From: Collinsella sp.
GTDB lineage: Bacteria > Actinomycetota > Coriobacteriia > Coriobacteriales > Coriobacteriaceae
NCBI GenBank assembly: GCA_019425015.1
Contig: JAHYYJ010000008.1
Coordinates: 1,889-65,888, forward strand
Reading direction: 5' to 3'
DNA: 64,000 nucleotides
The notes under the pieces were generated by a model. It was not told the origin of the DNA and ran no database searches. It saw only the letters and a list, made by a program, of their open reading frames with translations. Positions 42,682 to 51,425 of this stretch are shown one piece after another. The position numbers and the translations under genes were made by a program. Every line of letters starts with the position of its first letter. Within the stretch, counting starts at the first letter, position 1.

Positions 42682-44019
42682 TTAGGGAAGTTCGCGCTTG
42701 ACAACCTCGACGATGTCGTCAACAACGCGCTGGGTCAGCTCGTGCGTCTCGGCCTCGGCCATAACGCGGACCAGCGGCTCGGTACCGCTCGGACGCACCA
42801 GAATGCGACCGCGGCCGTCAAGTTCCTTCTCGGCAGCAGCGACAGCATCCCAGATGGGCTGGCAATCGTCCAGACCAGCCTTGTTGTCGGAATGCACGTT
42901 GACGAGTACCTGCGGGTACTTCTTCATGATGCCGGCAAGATCAGTGAGGGTACGACCGGTGCGCTTGAGCACGGCCAGCAGCTGCAGAGCCGTCACCAGG
43001 CCGTCACCGGTGGTGTTGTGCTCCAGGAAGATGATGTGGCCGGACTGTTCGCCGCCGATGACGGCGCCATCCGCGAGCATGCGCTCCAAAACGTAGCGGT
43101 CCCCCACGGCGGTCTGAACCATCTCGAAGCCCTGCTCCTTCATAGCGATGGAGAAGCCAAGGTTGCACATGACGGTCGAGACGATCTCGGAGTTGGCGAG
43201 CTTGCCGCGGGCGGCGAGGTCAGAACCGCAGATAGCCAGGATGTAGTCACCGTCGATCTCATTGCCCTCGCCGTCGACGAACAGCACGCGGTCGGCGTCG
43301 CCGTCGTGGGCCAGGCCGATATCGGCGTGGGTGCGCAGCACGAGCTCGCGCAGGGGCTCAAGGTGAGTGGAGCCGCACTCAACGTTAATGTCGGTGCCGC
43401 AGTAATCAGTGTTGATGGCATGGACCGTGGCGCCCAGGCGCTGCAGCGCAGCGGGCGTGGTCTGGCAGGAAGCACCGTGGCCGCAGTCGACGGCAACAAC
43501 CAGGCCATCGAGCTTAAGGCCGTCGAGCGTGCTGATGGCATGATCGACATAGGCCTTGCGGGCGTCTTTCATCTTGATGATGTGACCCACACCGGCGCCG
43601 GTCGGCAGCGTGTCGGCAGCCATGGCCTCCTCGGACATGACCCAGGCGCTGATCTCTTCCTCGACAGCATCGGGAAGCTTCATGCCCTTGCGGCTAAAGA
43701 ACTTGATGCCGTTGAACTCCGGCGGATTGTGCGAAGCGGAGATGACGATGCCACCGTCGAGCTCGTTTTGGACGGTGAGCAGCGCCACGGCCGGCGTAGG
43801 GATAACGCCGCAGCAATGCGGACGGCCGCCCTCTGCCATAATGCCAGCGGTCAGAGCACTCTCGAGCATGGTACCCGAAAGGCGCGTGTCGCGGCCGATG
43901 CAGATGTCCGGGCCAAGGAACTTGGTCGCCGCGCGGCCCAGGCGAAACGCGAGGTCGCACGAGAGGTCGGCATTGGCGACGCCACGGACGCCGTCGGTAC
44001 CGAAGATGTTCTGGGGCAT
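42682..44019 (-). CDS. glmM: Phosphoglucosamine mutase
   Basis: The product is 445 aa starting MPQNIFGTDGVRGVAN with AAGGAG upstream. It interconverts GlcN-6-P and GlcN-1-P on the way to UDP-GlcNAc. The phospho-Ser loop is GIVISASHNPPEFNGIKFF (near residue 100). The Mg site is GLAHDGDADRVLFVD, sugar recognition is IGGEQSGHIIF, and phosphate binding is LVRPSGTEPLVRVM. The size is normal. It is separated from rpsI by a terminator and followed after 71 bp by the EIIA gene. Confidence 0.97.
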   Translation of the reverse strand: MPQNIFGTDGVRGVANADLSCDLAFRLGRAATKFLGPDICIGRDTRLSGTMLESALTAGIMAEGGRPHCCGVIPTPAVALLTVQNELDGGIVISASHNPPEFNGIKFFSRKGMKLPDAVEEEISAWVMSEEAMAADTLPTGAGVGHIIKMKDARKAYVDHAISTLDGLKLDGLVVAVDCGHGASCQTTPAALQRLGATVHAINTDYCGTDINVECGSTHLEPLRELVLRTHADIGLAHDGDADRVLFVDGEGNEIDGDYILAICGSDLAARGKLANSEIVSTVMCNLGFSIAMKEQGFEMVQTAVGDRYVLERMLADGAVIGGEQSGHIIFLEHNTTGDGLVTALQLLAVLKRTGRTLTDLAGIMKKYPQVLVNVHSDNKAGLDDCQPIWDAVAAAEKELDGRGRILVRPSGTEPLVRVMAEAETHELTQRVVDDIVEVVKRELP

Positions 44020-44066
44020 AGGATCGCTCCTTCCCTAGCAGGCGATATACAACCGCCCGCCCTAGT

Positions 44067-44112
44067 CGAAAAAGAAAAGCGGGACCCGCCGAGGAATCGG
44101 CAGGCCCCGCTT
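44067..44112 (-). terminator. Terminator of the rplM-rpsI operon
   Basis: On the minus strand, AAGCGGGGCCTGCCGA pairs with TCGGCGGGTCCCGCTT and is followed by TTCTTTTTC. It lies 31 bp past the rpsI stop. Confidence 0.9.
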
Positions 44113-44142
44113 GTACATTGTATCTCGAAAGGAGATAAAACC

Positions 44143-44538
<396 letters not shown>

Positions 44539-44540
44539 CT

Positions 44541-44984
44541 TTAAGCCTCCAGCTCAATCTTCGTGGGGTTCTGGGCAGCATGCGGATGCTCGGCACCAGC
44601 GTAGACCTTAAGCTTGGTCATCTGGGCACGGCCGAGGGTGGTCTTGGGCAGCATACCGCGAACGGCGCGCTCGATGACCTTCTCCGGGTGCTTCTCCATA
44701 GCCTGGCGGAAGCTCTCAGCCTTGAGGCCGCCGTTGTAGCCGCTGTGGCGATAATAGGTCTTCGTGTCGGCCTTGTTGCCGGTAAGCTGGACCTTATCGG
44801 CGTTGATGACGACAACGAAGTCGCCGCAGTCGCTGTTGGGCGTGAACTGGGGCTTGTTCTTACCGCGCAGGATCATTGCGATCTGGGTGGCAAGACGGCC
44901 CAGGACAGCACCATCGGCGTCGACGAGAACCCAGTTGCGCTGGACCTCGCCCTGCTTGGCGTAGTGAGTCGATTTCGAAATCAC
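44541..44984 (-). CDS. rplM: 50S ribosomal protein L13
   Basis: The product is 147 aa. Signatures include RNWVLVDADGAVLGRLATQIA, LRGKNKPQFTPNSDCGDFVVVINADK, YRHSGYNGGLK and AVRGMLPKTTLGRAQM. It is an early 50S assembly protein. ATGGAGGAG lies upstream, and a good sigma-70-type promoter lies at 45051-45078. Confidence 0.98.
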   Translation of the reverse strand: MISKSTHYAKQGEVQRNWVLVDADGAVLGRLATQIAMILRGKNKPQFTPNSDCGDFVVVINADKVQLTGNKADTKTYYRHSGYNGGLKAESFRQAMEKHPEKVIERAVRGMLPKTTLGRAQMTKLKVYAGAEHPHAAQNPTKIELEA

Positions 44985-45050
44985 TTAGACTCCTCCATGT
45001 ACAGTACGTGTTGTTACAGAGATTCACGGGGCTCTGCAAGTAACCCGTCC

Positions 45051-45078
45051 ATATTACCCCGCTCGTCGCCCGAGTCAA
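45051..45078 (-). promoter_or_regulatory. Promoter of rplM-rpsI
   Basis: On the minus strand, TTGACT (-35) and TAATAT (-10) are separated by 16 bp, about 65 bp upstream of the rplM start. The hexamers are read directly. Confidence 0.65.
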
Positions 45079-45141
45079 CAGGTATTTTGGCTCTGACCAG
45101 ACTTTCTGCACATGTCGTCCATCGGTAATGATGTCGCCACG

Positions 45142-46020
45142 CTAGCGCTCGACAAATGCCTCGATATCACTCAGCAGATGCTTTGCCTCCTGGCGACCCT
45201 GAATATACAGGTCGAGAAGCTTTGCCGGATCGTGCTCGACGTGACCGACCTCGACAGGCTTTTGCGGGGCAACGACCAGCGCGCGGCCCTCGCGCTCATA
45301 CTTCCACAGATGCATGCGCTGGATGTTATAGCGGTCGTGGCGCGTCTCGATAGCCTCGAGCAGGTAGGGGTAGTCGGCATAGCGGGCGCGTGCGGCAGGC
45401 ATAAACTCGTAGGGCTTTTTCTCGTACGAGCGGTCCTGCGTGACAATGACAACCGCGCGATCGAAGCCGGCCTCCTCCAGCACGTGCTCGATGGGGACCG
45501 AATCGGCTACGCCGCCGTCGACGTATTTGTGCCCGTCGATCTCGACCGGCGGCGTCACCAGCGGCAGCGACGTCGAGGCGCGCACGGCATCGAGGTCGAG
45601 CACGGCGCTTTTGACCGGCAGGTATGCAGCGGTTCCAAAGAGCATGTCCGTCGCGACGGCGTACATCTCGATGGGGCTCGCGTCGAATGCCTCGTTATCA
45701 AAGGGATCCAAGCGGTCCTGGACATCGTTGAAGATGAAGTCGTAACCCACGATGGAGCCCGTGGACGCAAACGATGCGGCACCCATGAAGCGGTTGTCGT
45801 TGCAGAAAGTCAGGTTGATGCGGTTGGCACGGCCGATCTGGTGCGACTTGTAGTTCACGCCGTTGAGGGCGCCGGCCGATACACCGTAGACAGCCGGAAT
45901 CTCGACGCCAGCCTCCATGAGGACGTCGAGCACGCCCGCGGTAAACTGCCCGCGAAAACTGCCGCCCTCCAAGACGAGCGCGACCTTGCCGGCGTTCTTT
46001 GCCTTATCTTCTGCCGTCAT
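45142..46020 (-). CDS. Patatin-like phospholipase family protein
   Basis: The product is 292 aa from the ATG at 46020, with AGGAGG 6 nt upstream. The catalytic features of bacterial patatins are present. The oxyanion loop is LVLEGGSFRGQFTAGVLDVL, the nucleophile elbow is YGVSAGALNGV (GxSxG Ser near residue 49), and the dyad Asp is in YVDGGVADSVPI (DGG/A motif). There is no signal peptide, so it is probably a cytoplasmic or membrane-associated lipid acyl hydrolase of the YjjU/RssA-like type. The substrate is unknown. The promoter region carries several repeats (46113-46367). Confidence 0.9.
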   Translation of the reverse strand: MTAEDKAKNAGKVALVLEGGSFRGQFTAGVLDVLMEAGVEIPAVYGVSAGALNGVNYKSHQIGRANRINLTFCNDNRFMGAASFASTGSIVGYDFIFNDVQDRLDPFDNEAFDASPIEMYAVATDMLFGTAAYLPVKSAVLDLDAVRASTSLPLVTPPVEIDGHKYVDGGVADSVPIEHVLEEAGFDRAVVIVTQDRSYEKKPYEFMPAARARYADYPYLLEAIETRHDRYNIQRMHLWKYEREGRALVVAPQKPVEVGHVEHDPAKLLDLYIQGRQEAKHLLSDIEAFVER

Positions 46021-46112
46021 GTTGACCTCCTACTGTTTCGTTTTGGCCTTCTTCTACCCAGTTTTGAGATGGCGAGCGCATGGGTTTTGGAGTTGAGTAG
46101 GACGGGGCGGCT

Positions 46113-46226
46113 GGCGGAAAGCACGTCCCGTTCTGGGGGGGCGATTCCGGGATGGACTTTCCGCCAACAACCCATCCGGAAAATGCATCCCATTCTGAGC
46201 GTAGATTCTGGGATGCAACTTCCGCT
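46113..46226. repeat. Two tandem copies of a roughly 52-bp imperfect palindrome
   Basis: Unit 1 (46113-46165) and unit 2 (about 46175-46226) share the pattern GGAAA, CATCCC or CGTCCC, TTCTG, GATTC-GGGATG, then CTTTCCGC or ACTTCCGC. Each unit folds on itself. They lie in the patatin gene's upstream region. Confidence 0.6.
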
Positions 46227-46240
46227 TGAGGCGTCAACGT

Positions 46241-46367
46241 GAGTAGTCAATTTGGGACGGGGCTATTTTAGCTGCCCTTTGACTGTCGACGAATTATTGG
46301 GGACCGGAACTAATATCGACTGGCTTATAGGAGTAGCTAAAATAGCCCCGTCCCAAATTGACTACTC
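46241..46367. repeat. 127-bp element with perfect 33-bp terminal inverted repeats
   Basis: The left end 46241-46273, beginning GAGTAGTCAATTTGGGAC, is the exact reverse complement of 46335-46367. The 61-bp interior has no gene. The arm is related to the element at 24114-24194. A non-autonomous mobile or regulatory element is likely. Confidence 0.78.
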
Positions 46368-46376
46368 CACCTTGTA

Positions 46377-46520
46377 GAGGCTTTGCGCGGAGAATCCGCG
46401 TATTTGCTTCGCAAATCCGCACCGGCTTCGGCCGCCTGCCGGCGTCCTCGCCCGCGGGCTAAAAACGCTTACGCGTTTTCTTTACGCCCGCGCCCTGCAT
46501 AGAGTTCGATTCTCCGCGGT
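46377..46520. repeat. 144-bp structured direct repeat, copy 1
   Basis: Nearly identical to 46588-46730. It begins GAGGCTTTGCGCGGAGAATC and ends GTTCGATTCTCCGCGGT. Several hairpins can be read inside (ATTTGC/GCAAAT, AAACGC/GCGTTT type, CCGGCTTCGG, GCCTGCCGGC). The reverse complement of its end shares the 17-mer CGCGGAGAATCGAACTC with the tmRNA 3' end region. Confidence 0.78.
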
Positions 46521-46587
46521 GCGGGGATGACGCTGGCGCAGGGCGTTGCCGGCTGTCATCCGATCGGCATCGCATCTATATAGGGTC

Positions 46588-46730
46588 GAGGCTTTGCGCG
46601 GAGAATCCGCGTATTTGCTTCGCAAATACGCACCGGCTTCGGCCGCCTGCCGGCGTCCTCGCCCGCTCGCTACAAACGCTTCGCGTTTGCTTAACGCTCG
46701 CGCCCTGCACAGAGTTCGATTCTCCGCGGT
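46588..46730. repeat. 143-bp structured direct repeat, copy 2
   Basis: The second copy, differing from copy 1 at a few positions, mostly in loops (for example CTTACG reduced to CTTCG, with the stem kept). It ends 11 bp before the tmRNA terminator. A 67-bp spacer between the copies contains another GGATGAC/GTCATCC hairpin. Confidence 0.78.
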
Positions 46731-46740
46731 ATCTATAAGT

Positions 46741-46776
46741 AATAAAAAAGCAGGTAGGTGCGTTTACCTACCTGCT
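46741..46776 (-). terminator. Terminator of the tmRNA gene
   Basis: On the minus strand, AGCAGGTAGGT pairs perfectly with ACCTACCTGCT and is followed by TTTTTTATT, 10 bp past the tmRNA CCA end. Confidence 0.93.
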
Positions 46777-46785
46777 TGTAACTAT

Positions 46786-47149
46786 TGGTGGAGGCGCGGA
46801 GAATCGAACTCCGGTCCACGAAAGCCCCCTGATTGGCATCTCCAAGCTCAGTCGCTGGTTTAGTCTCGGACGCTTTGCGCGCAGCGACACGCTCGCAGCA
46901 TCCCAACCGGTTCGATCTTAGCCTGCGCCATACCGATTACGTGCGCAGGAGCATTCCCCTAACATGACGTCGCGCCGGTGTCGGGGAAATCACCGGGTTG
47001 ACGCGCCGCTATAAATTAAGCAGCGAGAGCCATAGGCTCAAAAGAAGAGTTGTTGTCAATTCAATTTGACGGTACCCCTGTTTAACGAGGCGAGGAGACC
47101 TCGGCTTGCTTCCTCTCTCAGAGCTATCGTGTCGAAACCAGTCGCCCCC
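46786..47149 (-). ncRNA. ssrA: Transfer-messenger RNA
   Basis: 364 nt on the minus strand. The 5' end GGGGGCGACTGGTTTCGACA and the 3' end GTTCGATTCTCCGCGCCTCC-ACCA form the tRNA-like domain (acceptor GGGGGCG with CGCCTCC). The tag frame at 47016-47057 reads DNNSSFEPMALAA then TAA, ending in the usual ALAA degradation signal. It rescues stalled ribosomes with SmpB, which is not in this window. A strong terminator follows. Confidence 0.96.
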
Positions 47150-47388
47150 GAATGTCGGGAAAGTCTGGATGGTATCGGGCCTGCAAACACCCGATAACCG
47201 TCGACTTTTCAAGGAACATACGGGGTAAACCCCGCTCGTGGATAGCTATCTTACCACGTTCTAAAGGCAGACACCTGCTCTATGCACGAGCTGTGAAGAC
47301 CCTAATGTGCGCCATACTTCGCATTTTTGCCACTGAACGCGTCACGTATATTTTCGCCAAGCAAAATTGACCCGTCGAAAGGACCGTT

Positions 47389-47823
47389 ATGGATACCAAG
47401 CAGCAACTCGTCAATGCCCTCGCAGGCCTGGGCTCAACCATTACCGAAGCCATGGATGTCATCGAAGGCTTTGTCCCCTGTGGACATCCCGCCCTCACGG
47501 TATCGAACGCCCTTGTTGCGCTGGACGCTGACGATGATGCAGCTCTCGCCCAGCAGTTTGAGACCGTCGAGGGCTTTATCGACCACGTGAGCGAGAACCG
47601 CGGCGTGGCCGCCTACCACGGCATCGAGGTCGAGCTCGCGGGTCCCAAAGCCGATCTCCTCGCAGCAATCCGCGAGGTAGGCGCCCTTATGCAGACCGCA
47701 GGCGTCAAGAACACCCAGGTCAACGAGTGGGTCTACCGCAGTCTAGCAGCACTAAACGATTCCGACGAAAAGGCCGCCGAGAAGCTCGTCGAAGCTCCCG
47801 TCATCAAGGCGGCGCTTTTGTAA
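47389..47823 (+). CDS. Conserved hypothetical protein, helical
   Basis: The product is 144 aa with GAAAGGA 7 nt before the ATG. It is acidic and predicted all-helical, with no signal or membrane segment. Segments such as LVNALAGLGSTITEAMDVIEGF, LVALDADDDAALAQQFETVEGF and LLAAIREVGALMQTAGV suggest two related helical hairpins. I do not recognise the family. It is a single gene between tmRNA and a toxin-antitoxin locus. Confidence 0.65.
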   Translation: MDTKQQLVNALAGLGSTITEAMDVIEGFVPCGHPALTVSNALVALDADDDAALAQQFETVEGFIDHVSENRGVAAYHGIEVELAGPKADLLAAIREVGALMQTAGVKNTQVNEWVYRSLAALNDSDEKAAEKLVEAPVIKAALL

Positions 47824-47882
47824 TTAAAGGATGCGTGGCCTTCTGAGCACCGACGTTCCGAAGGCCACGCAAACAGTTCGCG

Positions 47883-48373
47883 CTAACCGATAGCCGCGCC
47901 ACCACGTTCGGCCAAAGCTAGAATCGGCATCATTTGGCGCGGGGTCTTTGCTGCAAGATCGGCATGTCCGAGCAGCTTGCGATTGTTGGTCATCAAGTAA
48001 TCGATCTGCGCGCGCTTGCACGCGGCGAGCACCAAGTTGTCCTCGTAATCGCGATGGAGCGCTAAGTATTTGTCGGCCAGCCAAAGGTCCGATGCATCTG
48101 CACCCACGGCCGTGGCGTTTTCGGTCACGTTCCGAACAAACGCCAACGCCGCATCGCCAATTGCACGGACAGATGCCTCGTCGAGCGCTCCCCCGCCGGC
48201 AAGAACGCTACGCTTCAGCTCGTGTTGGACAACGTACAGCACGTCCTTGGCGATATGCACCGGAAAGAACAGCAACGCCCCGTCTCCGCCGCCTGCCCAA
48301 TAAACGCGCGCGCGGCAAGCGACTCGGTATGGTCGGCGCAAAACGAATCGACCCATACGTTGGCGTCCACCAT
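47883..48373 (-). pseudogene. PIN-domain toxin, frameshifted
   Basis: From the ATG at 48373 the frame reads MVDANVWVDSFCADHTESLA, a PIN N-terminus with the first catalytic Asp. It continues to FIGQAAETG. The rest of the domain (ALLFFPVHIAKDVLYVVQHE; RDYEDNLVLAACKRAQIDYL; MTNNRKLLGHADL, with the further acidic residues) is in a second frame ending at 47883. The switch lies at a four-G run (48278-48281); one added G would restore an ORF of about 163 codons. It starts 20 bp after the antitoxin stop. It is therefore an inactive PIN endoribonuclease toxin, or a phase-variable or mis-sequenced one. Confidence 0.75.
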
Positions 48374-48393
48374 GATCTTAAGGGGGCCTCCAC

Positions 48394-48747
48394 TCACAGG
48401 ATCATCCCCTTTTGGCGATAGCGATCGTCCATGGCCTCGGAATAGATTGTGTCCCAATCGCGATCGTCGGATACGGGCGACGTAGCGATGCCCAGGTCCG
48501 CGTAAAGCTGATCCGCCGCCGCCCATGATGCGGCAAACGGAGTATCGGGCGCGACGGTCTGCTGCCGGTCGTCGACGGCCGCAAGCACTTCCTCGCACTG
48601 CCCGCCACCCTGCGCGACCTTGGCCACCACCTTTTTGATGAGCTCGGGCAGTGACCCGCCCGAAAGCCGCAACGCTTCCTCCGCATGGTCCTTGACCTGG
48701 CGATCCACGCGAACGTTCACCTGCGCCATGCCGCTAACAGCACCCAT
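48394..48747 (-). CDS. Antitoxin of a PIN-toxin module (RHH/RelB-like)
   Basis: The product is 117 aa from the ATG at 48747 with GGGAG about 11 nt upstream; the longer frame is unlikely. The N-terminal AQVNVRVDRQVKDHAEEALR is a RelB/DinJ-like ribbon-helix-helix, and the C-terminal part is an acidic toxin-binding tail ending in DRDWDTIYSEAMDDRYRQKG. It would neutralise the adjacent PIN toxin and repress the operon at the GCTAGC boxes upstream. The frame is intact although the toxin is broken. Confidence 0.75.
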   Translation of the reverse strand: MGAVSGMAQVNVRVDRQVKDHAEEALRLSGGSLPELIKKVVAKVAQGGGQCEEVLAAVDDRQQTVAPDTPFAASWAAADQLYADLGIATSPVSDDRDWDTIYSEAMDDRYRQKGMIL

Positions 48748-48767
48748 GTCGATCTCACTCCCTTCAA

Positions 48768-48808
48768 TTGCTAGCCTTGCTAGCAACACTATATAGAGAA
48801 GCTAGCAA
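48768..48808 (-). promoter_or_regulatory. GCTAGC operator boxes and promoter of the toxin-antitoxin operon
   Basis: Three GCTAGC palindromes (48770-48775, 48779-48784, 48801-48806) flank an AT-rich TATATAG stretch, 21 bp upstream of the antitoxin ATG. The arrangement fits autoregulation by a ribbon-helix-helix antitoxin. Confidence 0.6.
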
Positions 48809-48890
48809 ATGTTCAAACGCAAAAGGCCTGCGCCCGGACGACACCGATGCCGTCTGGGCGCAGGCCAGATAACGTGGGCGAACACGTCTG

Positions 48891-50966
48891 CTAACGCAGG
48901 TAAGCCTTCGCGTTGCTCAGGCTGTAGGCAATCGTCGAGCCGTTGTGCAGCAGCGACGACGCCTGCGGGGTAATCGCGCCGGTAATGCCCAGCGCCAGGA
49001 GCGCTGAGTTGGTGAGCATCACCTTAGAATAGGAGCTCGTCAGACGATCAACGAGGCCCTGGCTCATGCGGCGCAGGCGCACGATCGCGGCCAGATCCGT
49101 ATCGGTCAGGATGATGTCGGCGACCTCCTTGGCGATGTCGCTTCCGCCACCCATCGCCAAGCCCACGTCGGCCAAACCGAGCGCCGGCGAATCGTTGACG
49201 CCGTCGCCCACCATGGCAACATGGCGCCCCTCGCTCTTAATGCGTTCCACATAGGCGTACTTGTCCTCGGGCAGCAGTTCGGCCTTAAACTCGTCGACAC
49301 CCGCCTCGCGCGCAATGCGCTCGGCCGTGCGCTCGGAATCGCCCGTGAGCATAACGACATGCTTGACGCCCAGCGCATGCAGGTCGGCGATGGCCTCACG
49401 GACCCCAGGCTTGAGCGGATCTTCGATGCCGAGCACGCCGACGACCTTTCCATCGACCGCCAGATACAGCGGCGACAGGCCCTGCATCTGGGACTCAATG
49501 CGCTCCTTGATGTCGGATTCGAGCTGTGCGCCCTCGTCCTCAAATACAAAGTGCGCGGAACCGATGATGGCGCGACGTCCTTCAATGGACGAAGCGATGC
49601 CGTGCGCCACGATGTACTCGACAGCGGCATGGCGCTCGCGGTGCTCGAGCTCGCGCTCGCATGCCGCATTGACCACGGCGCGCGCCACCGGATGCGGGAA
49701 ATGCTCCTCCAGGCAAGCGGAAAGGCGCAGGACCTCATCCTCGCTCCAGCCATCGGTGGTGAGTACGCAGGCAAGACGCGGCTGCGCCTCGGTGAGCGTG
49801 CCGGTCTTGTCAAAGACAATGGTGTCGGCCTTGGCAAACGACTCAAAGTACTTCGCGCCCTTGACCATGACGCCCATCTTGGCAGCATCGCTCATAGCGG
49901 TCATGACGGCAACGGAACCCGTGAGCTTGAGTGCGCACGAGTAGTCGACCATCAGTGCCGCCGAGGTCTTGATGAGGCTGCGGGTAGTAAGCGCAACTAG
50001 GCCCGCGAGCAGGAAGTTCCACGGGACGATCTTGTTGGCAAGGTCCTCCATATGCGACTGGCCCTCGGACTTGAGCGAGTCGGCCGTCTGCACGAGCGAG
50101 ACGATTGAGCGCAGTTTGGTTTGCGCCGTATTGGCGCGCACGCGCACCAAGATGCCGCCGTCTTCCACGACGGTACCGGCGAACACGTCGTCGCCCACGC
50201 TGCGCTCGACGGCCAGCGGCTCGCCGGTCAGGGTCGCCTGGTTGACCATAGCGCTCCCCTGCTCGACAACACCGTCGATGCAGATGGACATGCCGGTGCG
50301 CACGGCGACCAGATCGCCGGGCTCAAGCTCGGTCGCGGCAACGCTTACCTCGGTGTCGCCGACAACCTTTTGCGCCTTGTCGGGCACATCGAGCAGCGAG
50401 TTGATGAGCTCGTTTTCACTCATGGCGCGGGTGTAGTCCTCGAGCAGCTCGCCCACGTTGAGCAGGAACATCGTCTGGCCCGCGGTGTCGACATCACGCT
50501 TGACGAACGAAATGCCGATGGCCGAAGCGTCGAGCACGGGAACGGTCAGGCGCGGCTGCGCGAGCTCACGGAGGGCGGCGCGCAAAAAGGTCATGTAACC
50601 GGCCACGACAAACACCGCACGCAGGGGCGTGGGCAAAAACCAGCGACGTGCGTAGTGGGCGCCGACAAGTGTGGCAAGATCCATGACGAGCTTGTGCTTG
50701 CGCGGCTCGAGTTGTATCACGTAGCCCGACTTGGCATCAGCGATAGCTTGAGCATCGAGTGCGCCCAAGGCGTCGAGCACGCTCGCGCGGCGCGGCTCAT
50801 CGTATTCGAGCGCCATCTGGCCGATGCGGCCGTAGACGCGCACCTTGTGCACGCCGTCGATGTCGCCGCCAAGCTTAAGAAGTGCATCGAGATCGCTCTC
50901 TGGCACAGGACCCGCCAATTGAAGACGGGTCCTGCCGGGGATCTCGCTAATAATCGAGAATCTCAT
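48891..50966 (-). CDS. Heavy-metal translocating P-type ATPase (P1B-like)
   Basis: The product is 691 aa. It has an N-terminal ferredoxin-like region without a CxxC metal site (about residues 1-75) and membrane helices around residues 90-170, 310-360 and 640-690. The actuator domain has ATLTGEPLAVE. The P-domain has the phosphorylated Asp in VFDKTGTLTEAQ and GDGVNDSPAL, and the N-domain has the P1B-specific HP in EEHFPHPVARAVV. The intramembrane metal motif reads VDYSCALKL instead of CPC/CPx, so the metal is uncertain. It is preceded by a small DUF6110-like gene at 18 bp, probably one operon. The likely role is metal export or homeostasis. Confidence 0.9.
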   Translation of the reverse strand: MRFSIISEIPGRTRLQLAGPVPESDLDALLKLGGDIDGVHKVRVYGRIGQMALEYDEPRRASVLDALGALDAQAIADAKSGYVIQLEPRKHKLVMDLATLVGAHYARRWFLPTPLRAVFVVAGYMTFLRAALRELAQPRLTVPVLDASAIGISFVKRDVDTAGQTMFLLNVGELLEDYTRAMSENELINSLLDVPDKAQKVVGDTEVSVAATELEPGDLVAVRTGMSICIDGVVEQGSAMVNQATLTGEPLAVERSVGDDVFAGTVVEDGGILVRVRANTAQTKLRSIVSLVQTADSLKSEGQSHMEDLANKIVPWNFLLAGLVALTTRSLIKTSAALMVDYSCALKLTGSVAVMTAMSDAAKMGVMVKGAKYFESFAKADTIVFDKTGTLTEAQPRLACVLTTDGWSEDEVLRLSACLEEHFPHPVARAVVNAACERELEHRERHAAVEYIVAHGIASSIEGRRAIIGSAHFVFEDEGAQLESDIKERIESQMQGLSPLYLAVDGKVVGVLGIEDPLKPGVREAIADLHALGVKHVVMLTGDSERTAERIAREAGVDEFKAELLPEDKYAYVERIKSEGRHVAMVGDGVNDSPALGLADVGLAMGGGSDIAKEVADIILTDTDLAAIVRLRRMSQGLVDRLTSSYSKVMLTNSALLALGITGAITPQASSLLHNGSTIAYSLSNAKAYLR

Positions 50967-50984
50967 AGTTTGTGCCTGGAAGCG

Positions 50985-51230
50985 CTACTCAGCTGCGTTG
51001 TCCGCGGCGGCCTCGCTCTGGGTGATGTAAGCAGCCTCGGCAACCATGTCGTCGACATTAGCCTTGGCCTGCTCGACCATGTCCTGGTAGCCGTTCTTGA
51101 TGCGCATACCGCACGCAATACCCTGCACGCAGGCATTCTTGACCGGAGCGCTGGTAAGCAGCTTGATGCCGGCCGTGCCAAGCAGAAAACCGCCACCAAC
51201 AAGCAGGGTGTTAAACGTCGACTTCTTCAT
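50985..51230 (-). CDS. Small DUF6110-like protein, partner of the P-type ATPase
   Basis: The product is 81 aa from the ATG at 51230 with AAAAGGGAG upstream. The N-terminal half has one hydrophobic segment (NTLLVGGGFLLGTAGIKLL), and the second half is amphipathic (CVQGIACGMRIKNGYQDMV, then an acidic tail). Two Cys lie in the CVQGIAC segment. It resembles DUF6110 proteins, which recur next to heavy-metal P-type ATPases. It lies 18 bp upstream of the ATPase and could be a small membrane-anchored metal-handling or assembly factor. The function is inferred from context only. Confidence 0.7.
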   Translation of the reverse strand: MKKSTFNTLLVGGGFLLGTAGIKLLTSAPVKNACVQGIACGMRIKNGYQDMVEQAKANVDDMVAEAAYITQSEAAADNAAE

Positions 51231-51392
51231 GTTGCTTCTCCCTTTTGCCGCATGGGGCGCGGCATGGTGCCTTAGCACCCGAGTTCATCAGTTAGCTCGA
51301 GCACGCTTTTGAAATACCTTAATTCTATCTAACTATCTAGGTCAGCCATGGCTAACCTTTTGAAAATTAACGATGCGGAGTAACCGATTGTC

Positions 51393-51418
51393 AATGTGAC
51401 AAAGGGACTGTTCCTTTG
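51393..51418. repeat. Truncated palindrome of the GGGAC family
   Basis: AATGTGACAAAGGGACTG followed by TTCCTTTG matches the left arm and core of the perfect palindrome at 56181-56213, but its right outer arm is lost (CCCC instead of TCAC). It lies 8 bp past the end of the ABC gene at 51426. Confidence 0.65.
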
Positions 51419-51425
51419 CCCCTTC

